This document shows positions 31,841-42,264 of a stretch of 64,000 nt of DNA, one piece after another; position 1 is the stretch's first letter; every line of letters begins with the position of its first letter. Made by a program: the position numbers and the translations under genes. The notes under the pieces were generated by a model. It saw only the letters and a program-made list of their open reading frames with translations, made no database searches and was not told the DNA's origin. The DNA comes from Bidens hawaiensis (taxonomy: Eukaryota > Streptophyta > Magnoliopsida > Asterales > Asteraceae): NCBI GenBank assembly GCA_021521415.1, contig JAIQDT010014342.1:62001-126000 (forward strand), written 5' to 3'.

Positions 31841-34440
31841 TTGGTCTTGGATCGATACGTCCCGTACCCTGGCTTTCCAAAGTTAGCATCAGGATAATTC
31901 CTGTAAGTCCTGTTAGGAAATCTCCTTGAAGATTGAGTGTGATGCCTTCCAAACCTATGTGAATTGAAAGTGTTATATCTTGTGGTTTGGTTGAAAAACT
32001 GAGGTTTGGTTCTATGAAAACTTGAATTAGTTACATTTTGGCATTTTGAAAAGTTTTCATTTTTAGCAGTATTAAACTGATGCTTATTCTCAGTTTTATT
32101 TGGCCTCACACCTCTGTATCTCGGCGTCAGAGGGCAATCTGCAACAAGATGTCCTAATTTATTACATCTAAAACAACATCTATACTCCATTTTCTTTTCA
32201 AATGTTGGTTTGGATGTAGAGGCAGTGTTACCAGCCGTTCGTCTCACATAAGGTGGGATATACGGGTTGAGTGGAGTACTCTTTTTAGAAGTTTTATCTT
32301 TATCTCCACCAGTGGGTAACACCACCTTCTCTTTCGTCTTACCTGATTCGGACAACTTATCCGAATCCGATGAGACTGGACTTGTAACAGAAATATTTAC
32401 ACTAGAAACAGGCGAACTCGTTTCGCCATCACTAACAGTTGGTTCTTTACATGTAACCTTGATAGGAACTGTCTGAGGAACTTCAAAATCCACAGATTTC
32501 TGTACACTAGGGTTAAAAGTGTAATTATGGTTATACGGTGGTGGCACCTCGTGATAACCAATTCCTCCTCTCTTTGGAGAGGTACCTTGATCACTAACGA
32601 GGTGATCTAGAATAGCTGAGGAATTTCGGAACTGCTCGAGTTTTCGGTTCAGTTCCACCACTTTCACCTGGTGGTCAGCAATCTGCTTTTCACGATCAGC
32701 AATAAGTTTAGTCTTTTCTTCTAAAACCTCATAACTTAGGTCAATTACATCAATTTTTTCAGCAAGTTTAGTTTTTAAGCTTTTGACATCTTTTTCACAT
32801 GCTTTTATCTTAACTTTATAACTGTTTTCTCTTGCCTTAGTAAAATGATGATCTTCTTTAAGATTTTTAAATTCAGCATCTAAACGAACATACTGATCAG
32901 TTATGGTCGCAAGTTGCTCAGACAAATTCTCACATTTTGTACAAACAGGTTTAGGACTTACCTCGGAGGGTTGACCATCGTTATCTGCCATGAAAGCTTT
33001 CTCCTCACCAGTAGCTTTCTCCTCTCCAGTCATCTTCTCACAATCTTCATTTTCTACCTTAGCCATATTCGCCTGCTCACCAGTTTCATTCGCATGCAGG
33101 TTCCAGTTGTATTCACCGGCTTCTCTAGACAACATGGCATTGACTTCTTTACTAATTCCAGTAGGCTGTGCTGACCGGCCTTGACCCCGTTCAACTCTCT
33201 CGTTTCTGCATTCTCTAGCAAAGTGCCCATACTGTTGACAGTTATAGCACCTCACTTTAGACTTGTCGAATCCGGGCCTACCACCAACAAACTTTCTCCC
33301 CGTCTTATTCATGAAACGCTTGACTCGCCTCACTATCATGGCCATTTGCCACTGCAAATCCATCTCCTCCAGATCATCAGCATCGATCTGGTCATAATCC
33401 TCATCCAAAACAGCAGGGTCCACAATCTTCCCTTGTATGTAGTTCTCATATGAAGCAATAAAAAATGCATAGACTGCAAACTGCTCTTCAGCAGATTTGA
33501 CACTCATTGGCATCTTGGAATAGTTATTGCTTGAGGCACTTGGAGAGAAACTACTGTTGGATGTTTGAGGTTTCGAAGCACTTGAACCTCCAGCAACGAA
33601 GCAAACATCACCATTCATGTTTACTGAAACGTTTCCTTCATGAGAAGAGTCAGAACCTGACTCTCCTTTGGAGTAGTAAGCAGCAGATTCAGGCTTCGAA
33701 CTTGAGCCTGACTTAAGTTTGGCACCATACATACCAGGGTCTTGAATCTGATCTGTTGGTGTCTCTTTACGTACCATATTAAGCTCAAAGGTTCTGAGCT
33801 TGTTTACTGCTGTCTCCAAATCACAATTAGGAAAGTCTCTGTCTTCCCTCATCAGAACTGTGTACATTTCCCACTTCGGGGGGAGAGCATCGAGAAGCTT
33901 TTCAACTATCTCCTCTTCTCTGTAAGCAATCGAATAGTTGTTTAGCTCTGTCATTAGATGATAATATCTAGTGATAATATCATCCAGAGATTCGTTCTTC
34001 AAATATTTGAAGACAGAGAACTGAGTCTTCAATAGTTTAATCTTCGAGGCACGAATGCCTACGTTCCCTTCGAATCTATTTTCAAGAGCATCCCAAAGCT
34101 CTCGAGCCGATGTATACTTTCTGAAAGTATGAAGGATCTCCTGTGGAAGAGCCATAGTGATAGCTGCGTGAGCCTTGCTTTCGGCTTCGTACATCTTCTT
34201 CTCCTCTTCATCCATCTTACTGTACTTCTTAACCACATCACGACCTTCGTACACCATGGTCGGTGGGATATATCCATCCTGGATGCACACCCACATCTTT
34301 GCATCCTGGTATTTAATATATTGAATGAATCTATCCTTCCATGCCACAAAGTCAGTTCCTTTTAACAGCCTTGGGGCCTTAGTGGCTGACCCCGCTTCGA
34401 CTTCCATTTTCACCAATTCAGAGATGTTAATTTGCGACAT
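31816..34440 (-). CDS. gag: Copia Gag, 874 aa, with coiled coil and two zinc knuckles
   Basis: A single open frame from ATG 34440. The N-terminal half is a UBN2/DUF4219-type Gag (DFVAWKDRFIQYIKYQDAK, LWDALENRFEGN, LDALPPKWEMY). Zinc knuckle CYNCQQYGHFAREC lies at about residues 396-409. A long coiled coil spans about 505-625. A second knuckle CFRCNKLGHLVADC lies near 750, and an Arg/Tyr/Asn-rich tail follows. Extended coiled-coil Gag is typical of Sireviruses. Gag forms the cytoplasmic particle and packages RNA. The stop overlaps the next frame by about 25 nt, so pol lies in the -1 frame relative to gag. Confidence 0.92.
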   Translation of the reverse strand: MSQINISELVKMEVEAGSATKAPRLLKGTDFVAWKDRFIQYIKYQDAKMWVCIQDGYIPPTMVYEGRDVVKKYSKMDEEEKKMYEAESKAHAAITMALPQEILHTFRKYTSARELWDALENRFEGNVGIRASKIKLLKTQFSVFKYLKNESLDDIITRYYHLMTELNNYSIAYREEEIVEKLLDALPPKWEMYTVLMREDRDFPNCDLETAVNKLRTFELNMVRKETPTDQIQDPGMYGAKLKSGSSSKPESAAYYSKGESGSDSSHEGNVSVNMNGDVCFVAGGSSASKPQTSNSSFSPSASSNNYSKMPMSVKSAEEQFAVYAFFIASYENYIQGKIVDPAVLDEDYDQIDADDLEEMDLQWQMAMIVRRVKRFMNKTGRKFVGGRPGFDKSKVRCYNCQQYGHFARECRNERVERGQGRSAQPTGISKEVNAMLSREAGEYNWNLHANETGEQANMAKVENEDCEKMTGEEKATGEEKAFMADNDGQPSEVSPKPVCTKCENLSEQLATITDQYVRLDAEFKNLKEDHHFTKARENSYKVKIKACEKDVKSLKTKLAEKIDVIDLSYEVLEEKTKLIADREKQIADHQVKVVELNRKLEQFRNSSAILDHLVSDQGTSPKRGGIGYHEVPPPYNHNYTFNPSVQKSVDFEVPQTVPIKVTCKEPTVSDGETSSPVSSVNISVTSPVSSDSDKLSESGKTKEKVVLPTGGDKDKTSKKSTPLNPYIPPYVRRTAGNTASTSKPTFEKKMEYRCCFRCNKLGHLVADCPLTPRYRGVRPNKTENKHQFNTAKNENFSKCQNVTNSSFHRTKPQFFNQTTRYNTFNSHRFGRHHTQSSRRFPNRTYRNYPDANFGKPGYGTYRSKTNWSWVPRF

Positions 34441-34479
34441 CTTCTCAAAAACCCGAAAAATTCAAAAATTTGTCCAAAC

Positions 34480-34790
34480 AGTACTAAAGGCGAAGTTAAG
34501 AATAACTTCGCTTAAGTGTTAACTTCGCTGGAAAAATTCTTAAATTCGTATGACTCGGCGAAGTTGAGAATAACTTCGCTTAAGGCAAGCGAACTTATCA
34601 GGTAAGCGAAGTTGAGGATAACTTCGCGTAGGCGAACTTAGCAGGTAATCGAAGTTGAGGATAACTTCGCTTAGGCGAACTTATGAGGCAGGCGAAGTTG
34701 TGAATAACTTCGCTTAACCTTATATCTTTGCCGAAACCCTACTTTCAGTGACGGCAACTTCGCCTGAAGAACAGTAACTTCGCCCGATGA
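34480..34790. repeat. Array of the same palindromes in the Copia 5' leader
   Basis: At least five GCGAAGTT...AACTTCGC hairpin units lie between the PBS and the Gag start, matching those at 26385-26700 and in the LTRs (23370-23450, 35255-35330). Position in the leader suggests a cis-acting RNA or regulatory role; this is inference. Confidence 0.8.
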
Positions 34791-34971
34791 ACACTGAAAA
34801 TATTCAGATCTGATGTCAACGATTCTGCAGTTTCCGGTCGTTGTAAAGGCTTGAAAATGACTGTATATAGTGATTAGAACTCAATACGAACAAAAACTCG
34901 TCCCGTGAATAGGTCAAACGAGACGTTTTCTACACCCGCGTGAAATCCCGAACCTCACAATCGAGCCGATG

Positions 34972-34983
34972 GATCTGATACCA
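34972..34983 (-). other. Primer-binding site, Copia element
   Basis: The minus strand reads TGGTATCAGATC, matching the 3' end of initiator tRNA-Met with one difference. It lies 2 bp inside the 5' LTR. Confidence 0.85.
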
Positions 34984-34985
34984 AT

Positions 34986-35422
34986 TGTAGGTTCCTGGAC
35001 GGATCGTACACGGGATGTCGCTATCTGCGCAGGTGCGGAATCCCTGCGTAGTTAGATACGAGCGTAGAATACGTATAAATCAAACACACGAGCAATAACC
35101 GAAACACGTTATATTGATAACACGAACACGTGACACGCGGTCACTATTACAGACTCTGACTTGTAAACACGTAACCCTAACCAATCTCGCGAACTCACGA
35201 ACTCTTCTTTTTTTCAACTGTTACGGTGAACAGTTATATAAACACGACAACTTCGCCTTAGGCGAAGTTGTCCATAACTTCGCTTGTTCAACAAGTTCGC
35301 CTGAGCGAACTTGTTGACAACTTTGCTTGTTACAAAAACATAAACATAATCAAAAACATAATTACATTACAGACTCGATTACAAACGTTAGACTATGAAC
35401 TACTGACATACATGTACCAACA
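34986..35422 (-). repeat. Copia element, 5' LTR (437 bp)
   Basis: Same sequence as 23100-23536 apart from one C-to-T difference (ACTTTGCTTG against ACTTCGCTTG, near 35323). It is adjacent to the primer-binding site, so the element reads right to left. Confidence 0.95.
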
Positions 35423-35866
35423 GCATCATATATTTCGATTTGTGAGCTTCGTTTAAGATTTTCTCACGCAATCCTCCAACGACTGGTACCCAAATCCTAT
35501 TGCCAAGTCTAAGGATACCATCATCACCTTTAACTAGCGAGTCAATGATGCCATTTCCTTTTTCATCAGATATTTGGTTTTCAATGATTGCTTGTTTTTG
35601 CGCGGATTTGATTTGCTCAAAGAGATCAATTTGAAGTTCTAGGCGCAAAGCTCGAACCCTTTTGGGTTTCTCATGCTCTTTACAACTTAAGGCATCAGCC
35701 ACGACGTTGGCCTTGCCTTCATGATACACAATCTCACAATCATAGTCGTTAAGAGTCTCCATCCATCGCCGTTGGCGCATGTTAAGCTCATTTTGATCGA
35801 AAATGTGTTTCAAGCTTTTATGATCAATGTACACAGTAAATCGTACTCCATAGAGATAGTGTCTTC
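35423..35866 (-). pseudogene. pol: RNase H C-terminal part and start of integrase, Gypsy element 1
   Basis: Continues RNase H in a new frame ([19 protein letters not shown], then [13 protein letters not shown]) to the zinc-binding start of integrase (EAHKSKYMM). It is cut there by the Copia element. The frame continues beyond that insert at 23099, and the duplicated GCATC codes within the His-Pro-Gly junction. Confidence 0.9.
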
Positions 35867-35867
35867 A

Positions 35868-37645
35868 ATCTTAAGTGCAAAGATTATGGCGCCTAACTCT
35901 AGATCGTGAGTCCTGTAGTTCTTTTCGTGTACTTTCAGTTGACGAGAGGCGTAAGCAATTACCTTCTTACGTTGCATTAGTACGCATCCCAAACCAGAAT
36001 AGGACGCGTCACTAAAGACTACAAAATCCTCAGTACCTTCTGGCAAAGCCAAGATAGGTGCGTGGGTGAGTTTTTGTTTGAGTATATCGAACGCCTCTTG
36101 TTGCTTCGTTCCCTGTTCATATTTGACGTTTTTACGAGTTAAAGAAGTTAAGGGAACGGCGATACGAGAGAAGTTTTCGATGAACCTACGGTAATAGCCG
36201 GCCAATCCCAAGAAACTTCGGATCTCGGTTGGCGACTTCGGGATCTCCCACTTAGAGATAACTTCAATATTTGCGGGGTCCACTTGAATATCGTTGACAT
36301 TAATGATGTGACCAAGAAATTGCACCTCGTGCAACCAGAACTCGCATTTCGAGAACTTGGCGTACAACTTCTCGGTTCTAAGAATTTCAAGCAAAGTACG
36401 AAGGTAGACTTTATGATCACCCTTTGACTTAGAGTAAATAGATATGTCGTCGATGAAAACGATCACAAATTTATCTAAGTAAGGTTTGCAAATACGGTTC
36501 ATCATATCCATAAACACGGCCGGAGCATTAGTAAGTCCAGACGGCATAACCGTGAACTCATAATGTCCATACCTTGTTCGAAAAGCAGTCTTTGGAATGT
36601 CTTCGGATTGGACTTTAAGTTGGTGATAGCCGGAACGAAGATCTATTTTTGAAAAGAAGCTAGCACCTTGAAGTTGGTCGAAAAGGTCATCAATACGAGG
36701 GAGTGGATATCGGTTTTTGATTGTGACTTTGTTCAACGCACGATAGTCAATACACATTATCATGGAACCGTCCTTCTTCTTAACGAATAGAATTGGTGCT
36801 CCCCAAGGCGACGAACTCGGTCGAATGAAACCTTTCTCCAAAAGCTCATCGAGTTGTTTCTTTAACTCCTTCATTTCGGTCGGTGCTAAGCGATATGGAG
36901 CTTTGGCGATCAGAGCAGTGCCGGGAACAAGATCGATTCTAAACTCTACTTCGCGATCGGGAGGAATACCAGGGAGTTCATCAGGAAAGACATCAAAAAA
37001 TTCGAAAACGATAGGAACATCTTTGATTTCTTTTGGTTTAGACTCTTCAGTGTCGTAGGCCATGAATGCGAGGCATCCTTGATTTAAACATTTGTTAGCC
37101 CTAATCATGGAGATTATGCTAACTTGACCAGCGTCTTTGTCCCCTTCAATTCGAATCGTTCGTTTATCGGGGGCTTGAAGTTCAACAGTTTTGCTATTGC
37201 AGATGATACGGGCATGGTTATCGGATAACCAATCCATACCAAGTACAATATCAAAACTAGCCAGACTCATTGGTAATAAACAAATAGGTAATAAATAACC
37301 AGCTAAAAGGAATTTTCCGTTTTCAAGAGCTTCGGAGATCTTAACCTCGACGCTTAGAGTTTTATCAAATTTTGTTAATGGTTCGTTTAATAGACTACAG
37401 AAACTATAATCTATAAAACTTAAATTCGCACCCGAATCAGACAAAACTCTAGCATAGGTGTCGTTGACTAGAAACGTACCGGTTATGGTTTCTGGCACTT
37501 CAGCGGCCCTTTTTGTGTCGAGTACGAAGACTCGAGCGTTTCCCTTTTTGTTTTGGCCACTTCCACCCGCACCACTAGCAGCGGGCTTGTTCTTTGGGTA
37601 CTCGAAACTTAAATGGCCCATTTCCTTGCAATTGAAGCAAGTCAT
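35868..37645 (-). pseudogene. pol: pol (zinc knuckle, protease, RT, RNase H part), Gypsy element 1
   Basis: The minus-strand frame begins with a zinc knuckle whose last cysteine is replaced by tyrosine ([14 protein letters not shown]). Aspartic protease DSGA lies near residue 70. Reverse transcriptase includes [19 protein letters not shown] and the catalytic FIDDISIYS. RNase H follows, starting [18 protein letters not shown]. The frame is lost at about 35865, where one base is missing next to a normally invariant tryptophan codon. The family is Tekay/Del-like by RT phrases and overall order. Confidence 0.92.
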
Positions 37646-37654
37646 TTTCTTCTT

Positions 37655-38740
37655 CCCTCAGTTATCAGCATCATGTCCCGTACTATTACAGGATTCATAG
37701 ACTTTAGGAGAGGGGGCGAAATTGCATCGGCCCTTGTGGTATCTCCTACATGTCTTGCATTGTCCAGAGTTGTTTCGATTTATGCCTTTGCTTCTAAAGT
37801 TGGAACCTCCTCCAGTCTTTCCTTGAGCAGCCGTTGTTGTTGGCACCTTCTTGTCCTCTTCTCTATTGCGGACCATGCCGTCCATCAAATAACCAGCCAA
37901 CTCCATGGCAGAGTCAGCGGTTTGAGGCAAGTGAGACCTTACCATGTCGCGGATTTCCCGCGGCAATCCACATATGTATCTTGTGACTTTGCTGGACTCA
38001 GGGTTAACCAGCTGGGGAACAATGCGACAATACTCAAGGAATTTAGTGTTGTATTGCCGAAGGTTTGCCCTACGACCTTATGATTAAGGAATTTCGTTTG
38101 GATCTGGTCAGTTTCGTGCATGGGACAAAACTTTCCCATCACCATGGCCTTGAATTCTTCCCATGTCAAGCCATACATCACTTCTCTTCCCTTACTCATC
38201 AATAACGCATTCCACCACTCATGCGCTTCACCCTTGAACATCAAAGCAGAGTATTGAATTTTCTCCTCCTCGGAGCACTTGCTTGTTATAACAATAGTTT
38301 CCATCTCCTCGAGCCATCTCATAGTTGTGATAGCTCCTTTGTCACCATGGAACTCTTTCTGTCCATAGTACTTGAAGTCTTTGAACGAACATCCACTTAT
38401 CTTGAGTTTCTTGAATTCACGTCTAACTCCGCCGTCGGCATTAGACTCATGCACACTTTCCTCGACACGAGACGGATTCGGTCGAGACCTTTCGGATTTT
38501 CGAGAGGGATGAACGGAAGGATTAGCAGTTCGAGAATGTCTAGATTGAGATCTAACGCGGATTCTTCCCTAACAGCATCTTTAATCATCTTTTGAATTTT
38601 ATTCATATATTTCTCGGGAATTTCTTCCTCTCTCTCGTTCTCGGGGCCTTTCCCCTTGTCTTTTATTTCTTTTTCATTACGAGCATTCTCGTTATTATTG
38701 CTTTGTTCAGATATTTTCTTTTTATCTTTTTCAATTTAGT
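37655..38740 (-). pseudogene. gag: gag, Gypsy element 1, frameshifted
   Basis: The Ty3 Gag core is clear: FKGEAHEWWNALL and YGLTWEEFKAMVMGKFCP, then CGLPREIRDMVRSHLP further on. The frame changes near 38560 and near 38065. An in-frame TGA at 37655-37657 separates gag from the zinc-knuckle/pol frame. No full-length Gag can be made without recoding, so it is a decayed gene. Gag normally forms the virus-like particle in the cytoplasm. Confidence 0.85.
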
Positions 38741-38985
38741 CTGAAAATTTTAACAGCATTTCTTTTATTAAACACACCTTTTATTACACACATATATATA
38801 TATGTCATAAAAGATATATATATGTTTTCTATTACACACACACACACATATATATATATCGTTTCAATGATATATATATAACTTGTCCTATCATTACATT
38901 AGAACGTTTCAAACGTTCTTTATTGTACACACATTACATACAAAACTATTTTACACATATAGCTTCACATCGAATTCCACCATCT

Positions 38986-40152
38986 TCAGTCCTTCAAGAA
39001 CTTCTTCACAACCTTCATTAGTTTGTTGCATTTACGAAGGAGTGCTTCTCCAACTTTCTTCTTTTTCTTCTCTTTCTCATCTACCTTCTTCCTCCAATCA
39101 TCGGTCTCATGCAATGCACGATCCAGATGTTCCTCATATGACTGCAGAACTATGTTGGGGTATCCGTACTGCGGAGGTGGGTCGCGATAACCTAGTGTTA
39201 CCATCTCGTAGTGGTTCCGCGGCTCAGGATACGGAACATAAGTCTGGTCAGATGCAAGGTAGAGGTATGTCTTGGCGGCTTGAATTTGCTCGCAAATTTC
39301 ATTGGCTTGTTCTTGAATTGAAGGAATTCTCCCTTGAAATGGCGGGAAGCTTGACGAAGCTTGGTTCCTTAGTTGCTCCAGATATTGAACATATGGATCG
39401 ACGGAACCGTAGCTTGGATTCTTGGAAGTGAGTGACCCATTCATTGAGCTTGACATCTCGTTAGAGTTCTCAGGATGCTCTTCTTCCATTTCTTCCTCGG
39501 ACTCCTCCACAGGGTCCTCATCATCTTCGGGATCTTCTTCCTCATCAAGATCCTCCTCTTCATTGGGTTCTTCTTCCTCGGGTTCATCTTCATCTTCCTC
39601 CATTGGTTGTGCAGTTTCGTTCTCCATTGGGGGCATCTTGAAACTTTCGTAGGGCATCATTACCCTCATTTTGGGCTTGCGGGATGGCCCTTCGTTATTT
39701 TTTGGTTGGGAGCTAACATCATTGAAAGTAGAGCTTCCAGTAGACCATCGGCATGGGTCGGAATGGCACTTCATCCAATCGGAGGATGGGCTTTGTGGTT
39801 CTTCCTTTATGGGTCGGTTTGAAAGGAAAGTATAGGATGGGTGTGCATTTGGGAAATATCCTATGGGATAGTTTTGTGGTTCTTGTGATGGGTGATACAT
39901 CGGCATGGTTGGTGGGTGATAGCTGGAGTGTCTCGGTGGCTCAACACTTGGCTTGGGTGAACTATCGGGTACTTCTGTCGGGTAATGCTTACTTCCGGGG
40001 TAGTATAAGGGTTTGGACAAATCGTGTTCCACATCTTGGTTGAAGTATGCCTCATAATATCCATCGCTCATGCTATCCTCGGGGTAAGGTTCGGCTATAC
40101 CGGCTTCCTTAGCCTTGCGAGTAAAATTCTCCATAAGAGCTTTGAATGACAT
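38986..40152 (-). CDS. Extra ORF between PBS and gag (ORF0), Gypsy element 1, 388 aa
   Basis: An uninterrupted frame from ATG (40150-40152) to a stop at 38986. The N-terminal part is Pro/Ser/Tyr-rich. A long Glu/Asp tract lies around residues 180-235. The C-terminus is predicted helical, with a Lys-rich patch (KEKKKKKVGEALL). There is no signal peptide, membrane segment, zinc knuckle or protease motif. It precedes gag on the same strand and would be the first frame of the genomic RNA. It has stayed open while gag and pol in the same element are broken. A comparable acidic ORF precedes gag in Gypsy element 2 (59968-60731). The function is unknown; an N-terminal Gag-like or nucleic-acid chaperone role is only a guess. 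Confidence 0.6.
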   Translation of the reverse strand: MSFKALMENFTRKAKEAGIAEPYPEDSMSDGYYEAYFNQDVEHDLSKPLYYPGSKHYPTEVPDSSPKPSVEPPRHSSYHPPTMPMYHPSQEPQNYPIGYFPNAHPSYTFLSNRPIKEEPQSPSSDWMKCHSDPCRWSTGSSTFNDVSSQPKNNEGPSRKPKMRVMMPYESFKMPPMENETAQPMEEDEDEPEEEEPNEEEDLDEEEDPEDDEDPVEESEEEMEEEHPENSNEMSSSMNGSLTSKNPSYGSVDPYVQYLEQLRNQASSSFPPFQGRIPSIQEQANEICEQIQAAKTYLYLASDQTYVPYPEPRNHYEMVTLGYRDPPPQYGYPNIVLQSYEEHLDRALHETDDWRKKVDEKEKKKKKVGEALLRKCNKLMKVVKKFLKD

Positions 40153-40299
40153 CTAACAATTTTGGGTGGTTTAGATTGTAGAGAGGGTTAGAAAGTTTAT
40201 CAGCCTATCTTATCCTTAAAACAAATAATCAAATAATTTCCTATACTTGGATCGAAGCTTGGGTATTGTTTTATGATACCCAATTTGCTAAGATCGATG

Positions 40300-40311
40300 G
40301 CTCTGATACCA
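40300..40311 (-). other. Primer-binding site (tRNA-iMet type), Gypsy element 1
   Basis: The minus strand reads TGGTATCAGAGC, complementary to the 3' end of plant initiator tRNA-Met. It lies 4 bp inside the 5' LTR. Confidence 0.9.
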
Positions 40312-40315
40312 AACC

Positions 40316-42264
40316 TATCACACCCCCATCTAGGGCCTAGGAGTGCGACCCATAAGTTGGTATCGTGCTTGTAAATAAATCAGAGTTGCGTTATGTTGCG
40401 GAAGACTTATAAAACTTTTAGGATCAAAAATGTAATTTATATTTATTCAAAAGACGGGAATTATAAAATACCCGTTAAAATTTGTTAACAAAAGATTGCT
40501 TGTTTTATGTTTACAAACCACCATATTAAAATTATACAAAATGAATCCGAGCCATCGGATATTAGGACTTCGTCATTTCCAAGCTCTAATTTTGTTCTCC
40601 TGCAAAATGTAAGAAAATACGTCAGCAACGAATGCTGGTGAACACGCTGACGCAAAAATATTTCTTTTACTTTATTACCCCTCGAGACTACGTATGCCTC
40701 GGCCCAACGTGGAGTAGGAATAACAAAGTCAAATAACACATTATAAATACGAGCCTCTACGCTAGGTCACCTCAGCAAACACCGCAGCGTTCGACTTTGT
40801 TAAGTACCCGTAAATATACACATAAGGTCGTACTCTCTGCAGGAGAGCATCCTACGACCAAGGGTGGTGCGATCATGCCCATACATCGCATAGTACCACC
40901 TATGTAAGGATCGAGACATACGTATACCACAGCCTGAGGGCTAGGTTTATACCCTTATTTATAACGGTTTTAGGAACACATAGTTCCTTGTAAACAATTT
41001 CAAATAACAAGTTTGACTCATTTTAAATAAGTAAAAGTTTGGGGGCGTATACACCTTATCTCTTTAGGATCGGCTTCACTCACCGTCCAAGGGTCTTTCT
41101 CTTCTTTTTCTCGCACCTATAGTACGAGTATAAATATTTGTTAGTCGGATACACAATCCGGCTTAAGACCTTTAGTCTTATATCTCAATCCTCGATGAAC
41201 ATTTAGTTCATTTTCTTTTACTTGAAAACCTTTAGTTTAAAAGTAAATTATAAACCTTTAGTTTATAATCAAAACCTGACGTTTCTTCTTCTCCAAGAAA
41301 CGTAATCATTTTCTTTTATTATTTAAGAATACTCTTTATTCATTAAATAATTTTTCATAACAAAGAATATTTACATATATACTTACACACATATATACGT
41401 ATTCAACAATATTCATAATCATATTTTCATTCGTTTCGTTGTTATGTTTTCTTTTATTTTCTTTTATCGAGGTATCGAGTATAACCTCGACTTAAGGCTT
41501 AAGCCTTTAATATAATATTGAATTATATTGAATTCATCATTACGCCTAACCTTAAGTGGCGTATAGAAACTCTAGCGACTCGAGCAACACTCCAACGCCG
41601 CTTGAACTCTTTGGTCGTCAATCGACAACACGCTTATCGAGGTTCATTGCCATTATAACAACACCTTCTTGGTATGGTGGATGGAGGGTGGCACAACTTC
41701 GAGGAAACGTTGGTACACAAATGAAGGACCGGGACACGCTTTACGATGAAATATGGCACGTTTATCGAGGTGGATCGAATATACGATTGTCGGGTTTTAG
41801 AGAGAAGCTAGAGAGAGAAAGGTAAGCAGGTTTTGGTGTGCCAAGAATGATATCCCGACCTTGCTATTTATAGACATCATCTGATGTCCCATCGCGTACC
41901 GCGCTCGGGTTCCTGGGCACCCCGTCGAGTACCGCGACATAGCCCAGGTGAGTCACAACGTAGCCTTGCCACGTGGTGACATGTTGCAGGCACCGCTCCA
42001 CGTGGCAACACGTGGTGGCAGTGTTGCCACGTGATGACATGTGTCGGCAACCGATGCCACCGTTTGCCACGTGGCACACGTGTCACACATTGTCAGAAAC
42101 CCCATCGCGTACCGTGATGGGTGTTTCTTCTGACCTGTCGCGTACCGCGAGGGTCAGGAAAATCAGAATTTACATTTTAAACCATCAACTTTGGAATTTG
42201 GCAATTTTAGTCCCTAGACTTTGGAAAGTTGATACTTTGAACTCGAAATTTTCACGATGTTACA
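40316..42264 (-). repeat. Gypsy element 1, 5' LTR
   Basis: The minus strand begins TGTAACATCGTG at 42264. The other end reads TATCACACC on the plus strand, one base changed from TG. It carries the presumptive promoter (TATA at 41864-41873) and six CACGTG motifs upstream of it. It is directly followed (minus direction) by the primer-binding site. Confidence 0.9.
41864..42084 (-). promoter_or_regulatory. LTR promoter: TATA box with upstream G-box array
   Basis: On the minus strand CTATAAATAG (41864-41873) is preceded, about 95 to 215 bp upstream, by six copies of the G-box core CACGTG between 41968 and 42084. Several are in the ABRE-like context CCACGTGGC or ACACGTGG. G-boxes bind bZIP and bHLH factors, including ABA-response factors. 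Regulation by such factors is inferred from motif density only. Confidence 0.6.

Larger units (their letters stand above)
23100..35422 (-). mobile_element. Ty1/Copia element, Sirevirus-like, 12.3 kb, nested in Gypsy integrase
   Basis: Two 437-bp LTRs (23100-23536 and 34986-35422) differ at one base by eye. Both sides are flanked by the perfect 5-bp duplication GCATC (23095-23099, 35423-35427). The PBS is at 34972-34983 and a polypurine tract (minus) at about 23538-23546. The order on the minus strand is gag, protease-integrase, RT-RNase H, about 2 kb non-coding DNA, accessory ORFs, 3' LTR. Large Gag with coiled coil, total length and a 3' ORF region match the Sirevirus plan; an RT tree would be needed to confirm. 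Single-base shifts break pol and the first accessory ORF. Confidence 0.95.
19848..42264 (-). mobile_element. Ty3/Gypsy (Tekay-like chromovirus) element, 22.4 kb including nested Copia
   Basis: LTRs lie at 19848-21829 (3') and 40316-42264 (5') in minus orientation. The iMet-type primer-binding site is at 40300-40311 and a purine tract (minus strand) at about 21830-21841. Flanks CTCTG (19843-19847) and CTCCG (42265-42269) are a 5-bp target duplication with one change. Domain order on the minus strand is extra ORF, gag, zinc knuckle, protease, RT, RNase H, integrase, C-terminal chromodomain-like tail. gag and pol carry several frameshifts and a stop, and the LTRs differ by many substitutions and indels, so this is an old insertion. 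A younger Copia element interrupts integrase at 23100-35422. Confidence 0.92.

Noticed and set aside
34480..34790. loxP-like recombination sites
   Set aside because: The ATAACTTCG piece is shared with loxP arms, but arm length, spacer and symmetry differ. The motif is simply a short palindrome repeated in the Copia element.
39422..39822. Ser-rich and hydrophobic plus-strand frames opposite the acidic ORF
   Set aside because: Mirror images of the Glu/Asp codons of the minus-strand ORF at 38986-40152.
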